Notes: generated by a model from the sequence alone, not told the origin. A stretch of 32,639 nt of DNA from an uncultured Oscillospiraceae bacterium (GCA_944387075.1 CALXDO010000034.1:1-32639); one strand, 5' to 3'. Shown: positions 24,466 to 31,614, counted from the first letter of the stretch. Program-made: numbers and translations.

Positions 24466-24966
24466 TTAGGGGGCCAGGACATACACAGCCTTTCCGTTGG
24501 ATTTGGCGTATTGCACGGTGCTGCCCGTGCCGCTGGGGGCTCCATTCCACACGGCGATCACCAATCCGCTGCGGTCGATCATATACCGGTTGCGGCGCTG
24601 GAAGCAGTCACAGCTGTATTGGGATTGGAGCAGAGTGATCTGGTTGCACCGTTGGAGGATGGAACGATAGCGGCGGCGGCTTTCGTAGGGCCAGCGGCTG
24701 GCCTGGTCCCGGCAGGGAAGGACACATTCCAAGGAAATGGAGTAGTCCCGTTGGAGCTCCAGCACCATTTCCACAGCCCAGGTGTCCACCCCTTGGGCCA
24801 TGCCGGACAAAAAGTAGTGGATGTCGTGGTCGTGGATGGCGCATAAAATCTCACCTTTTAACCGGTGTTTCAAGTTGACACATCGGGGGTCGGTTTCGTT
24901 GTACCCCCAGGGGAAGGCCTGGGGACGATGACCCGTGAAGCAGCATGTGTAGTTTCTCATGTCCAT
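24466..24966 (-). CDS. SLOG family protein (DUF1273/YpsA-like)
   Basis: The 166-residue protein has the SLOG (Rossmann-like) signature: CCFTGHRPQAFPWGY at the N-terminus, HYFLSGMAQGVDTWAVE near 55, and the C-terminal VIAVWNGAPSGTGSTVQYA that closes the nucleotide pocket. Known: SLOG domains bind nucleotides or their derivatives, and some act as sensors in defence or stress systems; YpsA of B. subtilis affects cell division. GGAGGT lies before ATG 24966; a longer frame to 25056 has no such site and would cross the operator. It is divergent from a small XRE regulator. Confidence 0.88.
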   Translation of the reverse strand: MDMRNYTCCFTGHRPQAFPWGYNETDPRCVNLKHRLKGEILCAIHDHDIHYFLSGMAQGVDTWAVEMVLELQRDYSISLECVLPCRDQASRWPYESRRRYRSILQRCNQITLLQSQYSCDCFQRRNRYMIDRSGLVIAVWNGAPSGTGSTVQYAKSNGKAVYVLAP

Positions 24967-24979
24967 AGACGCACCTCCG

Positions 24980-25018
24980 TAGGCTATAGATAGCCTATAT
25001 AGTAGCATGTATAGCCTA
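24980..25018. promoter_or_regulatory. operator-like repeats between the SLOG and XRE genes
   Basis: TAGGCTA (24980-24986) and TAGCCTA (24991-24997) form a perfect inverted repeat around TAGA. A third copy, TAGCCTA, begins at 25012, exactly 21 bases (two helix turns) after the second. The copies flank and lie within the predicted SLOG promoter. This is the arrangement expected for a repressor that binds as dimers; the neighbouring XRE protein is the obvious candidate (inference). Confidence 0.65.
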
Positions 25019-25027
25019 CAATGTCCA
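24999..25027 (-). promoter_or_regulatory. promoter of the SLOG gene
   Basis: On the minus strand TGGACA (25027-25022) and TACTAT (25004-24999) are 17 bases apart. One operator half-site lies in the spacer and two lie just downstream. Confidence 0.55.
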
Positions 25028-25071
25028 GCAGAATTGGATAAGCTATCTACAAACAATAAGGGGAGATAGCG

Positions 25072-25314
25072 ATGGATACTGTAGCGGCGGTGCGCAATCG
25101 TATTTTGGAGTTATGTGGACAGAGGGAAATCAGTATTAACAGGTTGGCAACTTTAGCTGCCCTGCCTCCGTCCAGCATCAAGAATATCCTATATGGGAAA
25201 AGTCAGAACCCCAAAATAGTAACCATTAAAATGATCTGTGATGGACTTGGGATTACTTTGTCGGAGTTTTTCTCTACACCGGAATTTGATGCCTTGGAGC
25301 AAGAAATTAAATAG
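25072..25314 (+). CDS. small XRE-family DNA-binding regulator
   Basis: The 80-residue protein is almost entirely a Cro/C1-type helix-turn-helix: ISINRLATLAALPPSSIKNI holds the two DNA-reading helices, followed by VTIKMICDGLGITLSEFFS. AGGGGAGAT precedes ATG 25072. It is divergent from the SLOG gene, with a set of 7-bp repeats between them. Likely role: repressor of the SLOG gene and perhaps itself. No toxin-like partner is visible on its own strand. Confidence 0.9.
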   Translation: MDTVAAVRNRILELCGQREISINRLATLAALPPSSIKNILYGKSQNPKIVTIKMICDGLGITLSEFFSTPEFDALEQEIK

Positions 25315-25342
25315 ACAAACCAGAGTTCATGAGAAAGGGGCT

Positions 25343-25370
25343 TTGCACCAAACCCAGAATATGTTACAAT
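25343..25370 (+). promoter_or_regulatory. probable promoter of the two-gene membrane operon
   Basis: TTGCAC (25343-25348), 16 bases and TACAAT (25365-25370). The next clear gene begins about 200 bases later, leaving a leader at 25377-25573 in which I see no recognisable riboswitch. A weak 26-codon frame starting MKGIAVLGMVLVGG lies in it without a ribosome site. Confidence 0.45.
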
Positions 25371-25573
25371 GTGAGTAAGAACGTGATGAAAGGGATTGCT
25401 GTGTTGGGCATGGTGCTTGTGGGGGGGCGGGCGATACGCCGGCGTAGGCCTTGCGGTGTTTGCTGAACGACTACTCCTGGTCACCCTCTGCGCCGTGTCC
25501 AGCTGGGAGCTTCGGAAGTTTGTTTGTTCGTTGCCGGATGTGCTTTGGTGCCCAAACGTGGAGGTGGAAGAAC

Positions 25574-25882
25574 ATGGAGATTCTTGTTGAGTTCCTCTTG
25601 GAATTGGTGGTAGATGGTGGGATTGAGGCCAGCGGAAACAAGAACCTTAGCCGATGGATTCGTTATCCTTTGATGGTGCTGGTGATCCTGTTCTTTTGTG
25701 CGGTGATTGCCTTGGTGTTTTATATGGGAGTTTCGGTGTACACGGAGGAACCAGTTGCCTCTGTTTTGTTCTGCCTGTTGGGCCTGTTTTTGCTTGTGGG
25801 CACGATTTTGAAATTCCGAAAACTGTACATGACAAAGCAGCCAAAACGGGAAGGAGAGGGCACAAGTGGAGAAGGAATATGA
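25574..25882 (+). CDS. small membrane protein, two helices (102 aa)
   Basis: GGAGGTGG lies about ten bases before ATG 25574. The product begins MEILVEFLLELVVDGGIEAS, an amphipathic stretch, then has two membrane helices (YPLMVLVILFFCAVIALVFY and ASVLFCLLGLFLLVGTILKF) and a charged tail. The frame extends upstream to 25451, but that part has no ribosome site and odd composition. The gene overlaps the next by 17 bases. The family is not recognised; proteins of this general layout are common in Oscillospiraceae. Confidence 0.75.
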   Translation: MEILVEFLLELVVDGGIEASGNKNLSRWIRYPLMVLVILFFCAVIALVFYMGVSVYTEEPVASVLFCLLGLFLLVGTILKFRKLYMTKQPKREGEGTSGEGI

Positions 25883-26351
25883 GTGGAAATTCAAAGAGAA
25901 TGGAGTGACTCATACCATCCTTTGTCAGGAGATGAATAACAAATACGTCCTGTGGGTGGATGATAAGCATTGGAAAACCGTTTATCGCAGATCCTTTCAG
26001 CATAGCCGTGGCGGCATTGATGAGGACATGATGCTGTTGGGAAAACCGTGTCATTTTGTGGTGTGGCAAAATGAGAGCGTGGAATTCTTTTTTGATGGAA
26101 GATCTTTGAACCAGCCGGAAGAGGAAGAGGAGACCGAAGATGCGTCCTATGAGGAGAGCCGCCGCCGGCACGAAACGATGATGCGGCGGTATTACTGGAC
26201 GGTGGTGGTTCTCACCGCGCTGATCTGCGTGGCTTATTTCGTCATGGTGCTGTGCGGGAAAAATATGTCCGGTTGGACGGGATGTTTTGTGGCGGCCCTG
26301 GTCATTTTGATCGTCCATCTTTTCTTTCTTTTCAAAAAGCGAAAAGGATGA
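25866..26351 (+). CDS. membrane protein with a beta-rich N-terminal domain (161 aa)
   Basis: Translation probably starts at GTG 25866, with AAGGAGAGGG upstream inside the previous gene. Residues 1-80 look like beta strands (YEWKFKENGVTHTILCQEMN, then KYVLWVDDKHWKTV and FVVWQNESVEFFFDGRSL). The W...HTI...V.VDGK layout resembles FAIM1-like sandwiches, a weak and unproven likeness. An acidic linker (PEEEEETEDASYEES) leads to two membrane helices at the C-terminus. It is translationally coupled to the 102-aa membrane protein. Function unknown. Confidence 0.75.
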   Translation: MEKEYEWKFKENGVTHTILCQEMNNKYVLWVDDKHWKTVYRRSFQHSRGGIDEDMMLLGKPCHFVVWQNESVEFFFDGRSLNQPEEEEETEDASYEESRRRHETMMRRYYWTVVVLTALICVAYFVMVLCGKNMSGWTGCFVAALVILIVHLFFLFKKRKG

Positions 26352-26442
26352 GCGGTACGGGACTTGTTTAGGACATCATCGACGCTTGCTGGCGGAATCA
26401 TCCAAACCCTGCTACATCAGAAGGAAAACATGAAAAAGACAT

Positions 26443-26480
26443 ACAGCCCAGGCTCTTTTCCAAGGAGCCGCCTGGGCTGT
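26443..26480 (-). terminator. terminator of the transposase remnant
   Basis: ACAGCCCAGGC and GCCTGGGCTGT form an 11-bp stem. On the minus strand TTTTT follows after ATGTC. It sits just behind the transposase fragment's stop and probably came with the element. Confidence 0.7.
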
Positions 26481-26487
26481 CAGACTG

Positions 26488-26724
26488 TCAAAGAACCCCT
26501 GCTTTCATTATGCGAAAACAGGGGTTCTGGTCATACTTTATCAGAACAACAGGGTCTATGCCTGGTCTTCCGTTGTCATGGCAATAGTATGGCTCCAGTT
26601 TCTCGTACAGCCACTCATAATCCATAACTTTTTCCACTTTCCGAAGCAAATGATCTTGGGGCACCAATGCTTCCAGGTCTGTCACCACGGCTTCTTTTCT
26701 TAAATCCTTTCTCCACTGCTCCAT
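26488..26724 (-). pseudogene. IS1182-type transposase, internally deleted
   Basis: The 78-residue frame has the N-terminal IS1182 signature (MEQWRKDLRKEAVVTDLEAL, VPQDHLLRKVEKVMDYEWLY, NGRPGIDPVVLIK). After VVLIK it jumps to YDQNPCFRIMKAGVL and stops. A full transposase of this family is about 450-550 residues with a DDE core, none of which remains. A terminator follows the stop, so both ends of the gene seem kept and the middle lost. ATG 26724 is the likely start, although an in-frame start at 26751 exists. It cannot transpose by itself. Confidence 0.85.
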
Positions 26725-26734
26725 ATAGCACACC

Positions 26735-26772
26735 CCCGTATCTGATACCATTTTACCAGATGCGGGAGTGTT
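26735..26772. repeat. imperfect hairpin upstream of the transposase remnant
   Basis: CCCGTATCTG and CAGATGCGGG pair with one G-T wobble around ATACCATTTTAC. It lies at the element's 5' side and may be part of the insertion sequence end. Confidence 0.45.
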
Positions 26773-26779
26773 TTAAAAG

Positions 26780-27030
26780 TTTTTTGGCAGTTCTCAAAAA
26801 TGCGAGCATTTTTTCGAGGAGATGCAGCCCGCTGCATGCATCCTTGGGTCAAAGTGCGACCCAAGGCCACACTGGCGGGCTGAGAAGAGTTTTTCCCGAT
26901 GCGCATGTCCCCGGGAAAACAGATTTTCATTTATTTTCCCGCCTGTGGACGGGAAAACTCTGCCGAGGGCTTTGGTCTATACGAGATGGTGAAAGCTTCT
27001 TGCATGGCCTTTGGCTTTTTTGACGGTCGG
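26780..27030 (+). other. structured non-coding stretch
   Basis: No convincing gene is present. The stretch is full of inverted repeats: CAGCCCGC (26825) with GCGGGCTG (26875) enclosing CCTTGGGTC (26842) with GACCCAAGG (26858). Then TTTTTCCCG (26890), CGGGAAAA (26912), TTTTCCCG (26934) and CGGGAAAA (26950) alternate and can pair in several ways. The outermost pair is extended by AGAG/CTCT. A plus-strand terminator follows at 27031. It may be a dispersed repeat, the outer part of a mobile element or a non-coding RNA; I cannot decide which. Confidence 0.5.
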
Positions 27031-27062
27031 AAGCGAGCCGCGTCAGCGGCTCGCTTTCATTT
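27031..27062 (+). terminator. plus-strand intrinsic terminator
   Basis: AAGCGAGCCGC, GTCA loop and GCGGCTCGCTT followed by TCATTTTT. The T-tract is only on the plus strand, so it ends a plus-strand transcript, perhaps from the structured stretch. Confidence 0.7.
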
Positions 27063-27872
27063 TTAGTTCTTTTTCTTCCGGTCGGCCCGTTTTTTCAACA
27101 GTTCTTTGCGGGCGGCCGCTGCAGTAGCTTTCAGATCCTCGGACAAGCTGGCATAGCGGCTGGTCAGGCTCATGTTGGCATACTTACGCCGGAAGGAGCG
27201 GGTGTACCGCTCCAGACGGGCGATTTGCTGGCTGTACCGGCTGCGCATTGCAGCGGACTGGGATTCCAGCCGCTGCCCCAGCTCTGCCTTGCCCAGGGAG
27301 AGCTGAATCTGGGCCTCGTCCCGGGCGGCCGTCAATTTCACCACCAGCTGGGATGCCAGGGCCAGATGGCGGATGGTGAGGGCGGCATCTACCAGCATGA
27401 TGAGCAGGAGAGAGATGCACAGGGTATGGACCAGCCAAGGGGGGATGGCGGCATAGAGCCGTTCCACCTGGGGCTGAATCCAAAAGATCACCACATAGGA
27501 TAGTAGTCCCCAGGTCAGGGCAATGGAGAGACACACCCGGCCTTTGAGGTTGAAGCGGCGATTGGAGTAGTCCCAGTAGCGCACATGGGTGGTGGTCTCC
27601 AATACCCACGCCACGAAATACTCCCAGGAGGTCATCACCACCACAGCGGTGAGGTAGAACAGGATAAGGTGGCTTTTCAAAGGCGTGAAAAAGAGGATCA
27701 TCAGGGTGACACCTACGCCATAAATGGGGCACACTGGCCCGTAGAGAAAGCCGCGGTCCACCAGACGGTGCTGGAGGATGGAGCAGTAACAGGTCTCCAT
27801 CAACCAGCCCAGAAACGAATAGAAGATAAAGAAAAGAATCAGGGCTTGGATGGGGTATCCCAGGATGGTCAA
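27063..27872 (-). CDS. CmpB-type putative ABC transporter permease (PF06541-like)
   Basis: The 269-residue protein has an N-terminal membrane domain with about five helices and the family hallmarks FYSFLGWLMETCYCS, GFLYGPVCPIYGVGV and TSWEYFVAWVLE. The C-terminal 100 residues are a basic, coiled-coil-like tail ending KKRADRKKKN. Known: the family is called ABC permease by annotation only; no transport has been shown. The start is TTG 27872: AGAGGTG is seven bases upstream, and the codon overlaps the TGA of the DUF4364 gene (TTGA), so translation is coupled. Confidence 0.85.
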   Translation of the reverse strand: MTILGYPIQALILFFIFYSFLGWLMETCYCSILQHRLVDRGFLYGPVCPIYGVGVTLMILFFTPLKSHLILFYLTAVVVMTSWEYFVAWVLETTTHVRYWDYSNRRFNLKGRVCLSIALTWGLLSYVVIFWIQPQVERLYAAIPPWLVHTLCISLLLIMLVDAALTIRHLALASQLVVKLTAARDEAQIQLSLGKAELGQRLESQSAAMRSRYSQQIARLERYTRSFRRKYANMSLTSRYASLSEDLKATAAAARKELLKKRADRKKKN

Positions 27873-28417
27873 GAATGTTCACCTCTCTGTTCTGGATCGC
27901 TGAGCAGTACCCCAAGAACCCCATTGTAGATGCGGTCTGGGTGTTGTGTAAACCGTTGGGCGATGTCCTCACCTTCTTCTTGGGTGGCTGTGAGCAGGGA
28001 AAGGGTGAATAGATTATCCCGGTCGTCATCCAACATCAGGCGTACAGTATAGAACGTGCCGTCGGGGGACGGGTCCACTTGGCTGCGCACCTGTGCTTTG
28101 CGCTTGAGGGCGGCGTTGAAGGGGGTCAGACGCTGGTCGCAACGTTGACGGATGACAGGGGAGAGACTGCTTTCCCCGTCGGCGCAGTTGCGGCGGCCCT
28201 TGTCGGTGGGGGCGTAGAAGTCGCCCTCCCGCACCAGATGACCGCTGTCCAGCAGCTCCGAAACGGCTTCGGCGAACTCAAAGTAGTCCACCCCGTCGTC
28301 GCACATCACCAGGTCAGTGAGAGTGGCAAAGTCGATGGGAGCGGCCACACGGGTAAGAATATAGAGAATGAGCAATTTGATGTCCAATTTGCTATGGATA
28401 AATCCAAAACGGGCCAT
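27869..28417 (-). CDS. DUF4364 family protein
   Basis: The 182-residue soluble protein starts MARFGFIHSKLDIKLLILYI. Residues 10-75 look like a winged-helix module (LTRVAAPIDFATLTDLVMCD, VSELLDSGHLVREGDFYAPT, DKGR). The C-terminal part is beta-rich (FYTVRLMLDDDRDNLFTLSL). This matches DUF4364, found across Clostridia and thought to be a DNA-binding regulator. ATG 28417 is behind GCAGGA. A perfect -10 promoter lies upstream, and the CmpB-type gene follows with a 4-base overlap. Confidence 0.88.
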   Translation of the reverse strand: MARFGFIHSKLDIKLLILYILTRVAAPIDFATLTDLVMCDDGVDYFEFAEAVSELLDSGHLVREGDFYAPTDKGRRNCADGESSLSPVIRQRCDQRLTPFNAALKRKAQVRSQVDPSPDGTFYTVRLMLDDDRDNLFTLSLLTATQEEGEDIAQRFTQHPDRIYNGVLGVLLSDPEQRGEHS

Positions 28418-28469
28418 GGTGTCGTTCCTGCCTTTCTTGGGATAGGGCAGCCAAGATAGCTGCCTCTAT

Positions 28470-28498
28470 ATTATACCGAAAAAGGCTGACTCTTACAA
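28470..28498 (-). promoter_or_regulatory. promoter of the DUF4364-CmpB operon
   Basis: On the minus strand TTGTAA (28498-28493) and a perfect TATAAT (28475-28470) are 17 bases apart. Confidence 0.82.
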
Positions 28499-28516
28499 GG
28501 GAAACCTGCCGCCGGA

Positions 28517-29026
28517 TTATAAGGCCGCAGCCAGCGCGCCCCGCACAACCAGGGCGTGATAGAGCCGCACCAGCATGCTCCAGGTGGGCCGATCCAGAAC
28601 ACCGGTGACAGGAAGCTGGGCCAATTCTTGCAGAAGTTTGAGGTTTTCCGTATCGGTGGCAGGAGACTCCTGAAAATTATTTAAGATGGGGGCCAGAGCG
28701 GCCAAAATGGTGCGCACAAAGGCCCACTCTTGGGAGCCGGTGGGGGAAGGGGTGTACTGGGGCGAGATGATTTGCAGGGGGATGGGTGCTCCATCCCGCT
28801 GGGCGATCAAATCCGCCTGCACCCGCAGAGCCAGCCAGGTGTCGTAATCCACCTCTCCGGTGACGGGCAGCGAGAAGTCCCGCTGGAAGATCATCACGGC
28901 TTCCAGGGTGCGCTCGCCAAATACGCCGTCCTCCACCAGCCGAGGAATGGCTGGGTGGGTCAGGGAGAGCAGGTTGAGCATGTGCTGGATGTCGCGCACC
29001 GGCGCGCCCGTAAGATTTAATTCCAT
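28517..29026 (-). CDS. peptidoglycan-binding protein (169 aa)
   Basis: The 169-residue protein has one clear PG_binding_1 repeat at about 5-65 (VRDIQHMLNLLSLTHPAIPR, DGVFGERTLEAVMIFQRDF, LPVTGEVDYDTWLAL). A degenerate second repeat ends the protein (LKLLQELAQLPVTGVLDRPT). There is no signal peptide. ATG 29026 follows AAGGAGGT by eight bases; an ATG inside that spacer is out of frame. The stop of the SpoIID-like gene lies 14 bases upstream, so the two are co-transcribed. Confidence 0.85.
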   Translation of the reverse strand: MELNLTGAPVRDIQHMLNLLSLTHPAIPRLVEDGVFGERTLEAVMIFQRDFSLPVTGEVDYDTWLALRVQADLIAQRDGAPIPLQIISPQYTPSPTGSQEWAFVRTILAALAPILNNFQESPATDTENLKLLQELAQLPVTGVLDRPTWSMLVRLYHALVVRGALAAAL

Positions 29027-29040
29027 CTGCGCATACCTCC

Positions 29041-30222
29041 TTAGTCGTTGGTTCCGTAGGTGAGGGAGTAGCCGGGAAATTGTCCGGCCAGGAACTGATT
29101 TTCGATGTCTGAGGGGGAGACAGGGAGATTGGCATTGGCCAGAGAGGTGGTGGCAATGCCCACATATTCGTCGTATATTTTCAGCCAAGTGACGTTGTTC
29201 ACCACCCCGGTGACGGGCAGGCCAAAGGTTTTCTGCGCCTGTTCCACTGCCTGCTTGGTTTTCGGGCCAAAGATGCCGTCAATGTTCAGCACAGGCAGGG
29301 TAAAGGAGTATTGTCCAATAAGGGAGAGGAAAAACTGTAAGGCAGATACGGCAGGACCGCGGTCTCCACTGCGCAGGACCTGGATGCCAGAGGGCCCTTG
29401 TACCTGGGTGAAGCTCTGTCCTTCGCTGACCAACTCGGAGAGTTTGGTCACCGCCACATAGAGGAACACCAGCTTATACCAGGTGGCTCGCCCGACAATG
29501 CCATCCACCGCCAGCCCAAATACCGATTGAAACACTCGCACCGCCTGCTCGGTTTTGGGGCCAAAAATGCCATCTACCTGGGACAAACGGGGAATGGCAG
29601 GGTAGTTTTGCCCGATGCGGTTGAGCATGGCCTGGAGCACCACCACGTCCTCGCCGGTGCTGCCCTGACGCAGCGGGTAGCCGGGGTAGGAGTTGGGCCC
29701 ATCCCGGATGGGGGCATCGCTGACCAGTTCGATGTCATTGCCGTAATAGCGGCGCAAAATGGACATGTAATCCGCTCCTTCCTGGGCCAGTGCCTCGCTG
29801 CCCCACTGAGAGAGTCCGGCACAGGTGGAGGTGGTGCCGTTGCAGAACTTAGCGGCCAGAGGTTCCACAAAGCCAACGCGGCGGATGTAGGTGTTGAACA
29901 GGTTATCCACCAGGCGGTCGATGTTCTCAAAGGTGCTCCGACCCTTGATGAATTTCTGATCATTTTGGGTCTCGCTGGTGATGTCGAAGTTGTATCCACG
30001 GCTGGGGTAGAACTCGGTGTACACCCGGTTGAGGGCAAAGGAGATCTGGGCCAGAATATTGGCTTTGAGGGCCTCTTCCTTCCAGGTGGGGTAGATCTCG
30101 CTGGAGGCCACGTTTTTGATATAGTCGGGGAAGGTCACTGTGACGTTTTCTGCTGCCTGGCTGGGCAGCCCAAGATGGACGGTGATGAACTCTGGAACAT
30201 AGGGAATGACGGAAACTGACAT
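29041..30222 (-). CDS. SpoIID/LytB-like protein with two peptidoglycan-binding repeats
   Basis: The 393-residue protein has an N-terminal region (about 1-165) resembling the SpoIID/LytB amidase-enhancer fold: IPYVPEFITVHLGLP, LKANILAQISFALNRVYTEF, then CAGLSQWGSEALAQEGADYM. Two PG_binding_1 repeats follow (about 180-245 with DGIFGPKTEQAVRVFQSVFG, and 275-345 with DGIFGPKTKQAVEQAQKTFG). No signal peptide or membrane helix is visible. ATG 30222 follows AAGGAGG. A frame to 30489 exists but overlaps the upstream gene. Known: SpoIID digests peptidoglycan in engulfment; this protein keeps only a distant likeness. Confidence 0.85.
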   Translation of the reverse strand: MSVSVIPYVPEFITVHLGLPSQAAENVTVTFPDYIKNVASSEIYPTWKEEALKANILAQISFALNRVYTEFYPSRGYNFDITSETQNDQKFIKGRSTFENIDRLVDNLFNTYIRRVGFVEPLAAKFCNGTTSTCAGLSQWGSEALAQEGADYMSILRRYYGNDIELVSDAPIRDGPNSYPGYPLRQGSTGEDVVVLQAMLNRIGQNYPAIPRLSQVDGIFGPKTEQAVRVFQSVFGLAVDGIVGRATWYKLVFLYVAVTKLSELVSEGQSFTQVQGPSGIQVLRSGDRGPAVSALQFFLSLIGQYSFTLPVLNIDGIFGPKTKQAVEQAQKTFGLPVTGVVNNVTWLKIYDEYVGIATTSLANANLPVSPSDIENQFLAGQFPGYSLTYGTND

Positions 30223-30232
30223 AACATCCTCC

Positions 30233-30622
30233 TTACAGCGGTTGTGGGGTGACTTGGGTGATCTGTTGTCTGGGGGAATCGGTTTCGGGAATGGAGAGGG
30301 GAATGAGGGGCACACTTTGGGTGGTCTCCACCCCGGAGAAAATTTGCAGGTCCCGGAACACCGCCACCTGATAGCCCGGGTGCTCCACCACCAAGGAGTA
30401 GGAGGAGAAGGGCAGGGGCGTGCCGGGGTTCTGACTGAGAACCATGTCCGGAGCGGGCAGGGAGATGGGGCCGGCAATGCCGCTCTCATCGGTGACTAGG
30501 GCGGAGAGAAGCTGGTGAAGGCCCTGGTCATCCCGTTGAGAGACCAGCACCGTGGCCCCTTCTATTGGGAGCTGTGCTCGGGATGCGAAGACCCGCACGA
30601 TAAGGGAACCGTTTTGAGCCAT
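30233..30622 (-). CDS. small carboxypeptidase-regulatory-like beta-sandwich protein (129 aa)
   Basis: The 129-residue protein starts MAQNGSLIVRVFASRAQLPI and has the pattern of a CarboxypepD_reg or prealbumin-like sandwich: IEGATVLV near 20, TDESGIAGPISLPAPD in the middle, YSLVVEHPGYQVAVFRDLQI, then VPLIPL. It has no signal peptide. ATG 30622 is behind AAGGAGG; the frame to 30712 is not supported. It is the first gene of a three-gene unit with the SpoIID-like and peptidoglycan-binding proteins (gap of 10 bases to the next start). Confidence 0.8.
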   Translation of the reverse strand: MAQNGSLIVRVFASRAQLPIEGATVLVSQRDDQGLHQLLSALVTDESGIAGPISLPAPDMVLSQNPGTPLPFSSYSLVVEHPGYQVAVFRDLQIFSGVETTQSVPLIPLSIPETDSPRQQITQVTPQPL

Positions 30623-30674
30623 GTGGAATACCTCCTTGAGATCAAGAAATGTTGCAAGAACTGCCATAAGAAAA

Positions 30675-30703
30675 TTGACAAACTTCTGACAATGAGATAG
30701 AAT
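30675..30703 (+). promoter_or_regulatory. rex promoter
   Basis: TTGACA (30675-30680), 17 bases and TAGAAT (30698-30703), 69 bases before rex. Confidence 0.82.
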
Positions 30704-30771
30704 ACTATGCACATGGTAAAAGATTGACGAAACAATCGCCGGTCAAATTATGGCAAAGTGTGAGGGTGACT

Positions 30772-31404
30772 ATGAAAAAAGATAAGATTTCTTCGGCGGT
30801 GATCCGTCGTTTGCCCCGGTATTATCGTCATTTGGATGATCTGTACCGGGCGGGAACCATTCGCATTTCCTCTGGGGCCTTGGCCCAGTCCATGGGTCTG
30901 ACCGCCTCCCAGATTCGCCAGGATCTGTCCTGCTTTGGTGGATTTGGTCAGCAGGGCTATGGGTACAACGTGGAGCGTCTGCGGGGTGAGGTGGCAGAGA
31001 TTCTTGGCATGAATAAGGGGCATACGGTGCTAATTCTGGGTGCTGGTAACCTGGGGCGTGCACTTATTGAGAACTTTCCCTTTCGTGCCAATGGATTCCG
31101 GCTGGTGGCTGCCTTCGATGTGGACCCACAGCTGGTGGACACCAAACTGGGCGGGGTTCCGGTGTACCATATTGACGGCCTGGATACCTTTGTACGGGAG
31201 CACCGGGTGAGTGTGGCCGTGCTCACAGTCCCCGGAGCTGTGGCAGTGGATACCGCCCGCCGGCTGAGTAAGCTGGGGGTGGACGGTATCTGGAATTTCA
31301 CCAATGTGGAACTGCCAGAGCAGGAGATGCCTGATGTAAAGGTGGAGAATGTACATTTTGCAGACAGTCTCCTGACCCTCAGTTATATGATCTCGGAGGA
31401 CTAA
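30772..31404 (+). CDS. rex: redox-sensing transcriptional repressor Rex
   Basis: The 210-residue protein has the Rex winged helix at the N-terminus (SSAVIRRLPRYYRHLDDLYR, ASQIRQDLSCFGGFGQQGYG) and a Rossmann domain with VLILGAGNLGRAL near 90 and FDVDP near 118. A C-terminal swapped helix (VHFADSLLTLSYMI) completes the fold. Known: Rex binds NADH or NAD+ and represses fermentation and respiration genes when NADH is low. ATG 30772 follows GAGGGTG; an in-frame TTG at 30724 gives an N-terminus outside the family. I see no Rex box in the window. Confidence 0.95.
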   Translation: MKKDKISSAVIRRLPRYYRHLDDLYRAGTIRISSGALAQSMGLTASQIRQDLSCFGGFGQQGYGYNVERLRGEVAEILGMNKGHTVLILGAGNLGRALIENFPFRANGFRLVAAFDVDPQLVDTKLGGVPVYHIDGLDTFVREHRVSVAVLTVPGAVAVDTARRLSKLGVDGIWNFTNVELPEQEMPDVKVENVHFADSLLTLSYMISED

Positions 31405-31446
31405 ATAGTATCCCCAAAAAGTTTTTTTGAAAAAGCAAAAAAACAC

Positions 31447-31475
31447 TTGCAATTTGATTTTGGCTGTGCTAATAT
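31447..31475 (+). promoter_or_regulatory. promoter of tRNA-Arg
   Basis: TTGCAA (31447-31452), 17 bases and TAATAT (31470-31475), 24 bases before the tRNA. Confidence 0.75.
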
Positions 31476-31499
31476 AAGCAAGTCGCCAGGAAACGACAA

Positions 31500-31576
31500 G
31501 CGGCTGTAGCTCAGCTGGATAGAGTGTTTGGCTACGAACCAAAAGGTCGGGGGTTCGAATCCCTCCAGCCGTACCA
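31500..31576 (+). tRNA. tRNA-Arg (anticodon ACG)
   Basis: GCGGCTG pairs with CAGCCGT (one G-T end pair), followed by A and an encoded CCA. The anticodon loop CTACGAA gives ACG; A34 is normally edited to inosine to read CGU, CGC and CGA. The T arm GGGGG-TTCGAAT-CCCTC is standard. Confidence 0.95.
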
Positions 31577-31614
31577 AAGAAAAAGACACGCTTTATAGCG
31601 TGTCTTTTTCTTTG
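31573..31614 (+). terminator. terminator of tRNA-Arg
   Basis: ACCAAAGAAAAAGACACGC pairs exactly with GCGTGTCTTTTTCTTTGGT. The stem begins inside the tRNA's own ACCA end, so termination follows tRNA folding closely. Confidence 0.88.

Noticed and set aside
26700..26930. Minus-strand frame of 76 codons beginning MKICFPGDMRIG
   Set aside because: It runs through a series of strong inverted repeats; more likely a structured non-coding sequence read as protein.
26825..26960. CRISPR-like array
   Set aside because: The repeats are short, alternate in orientation and have no constant repeat-spacer unit; they form stems instead.
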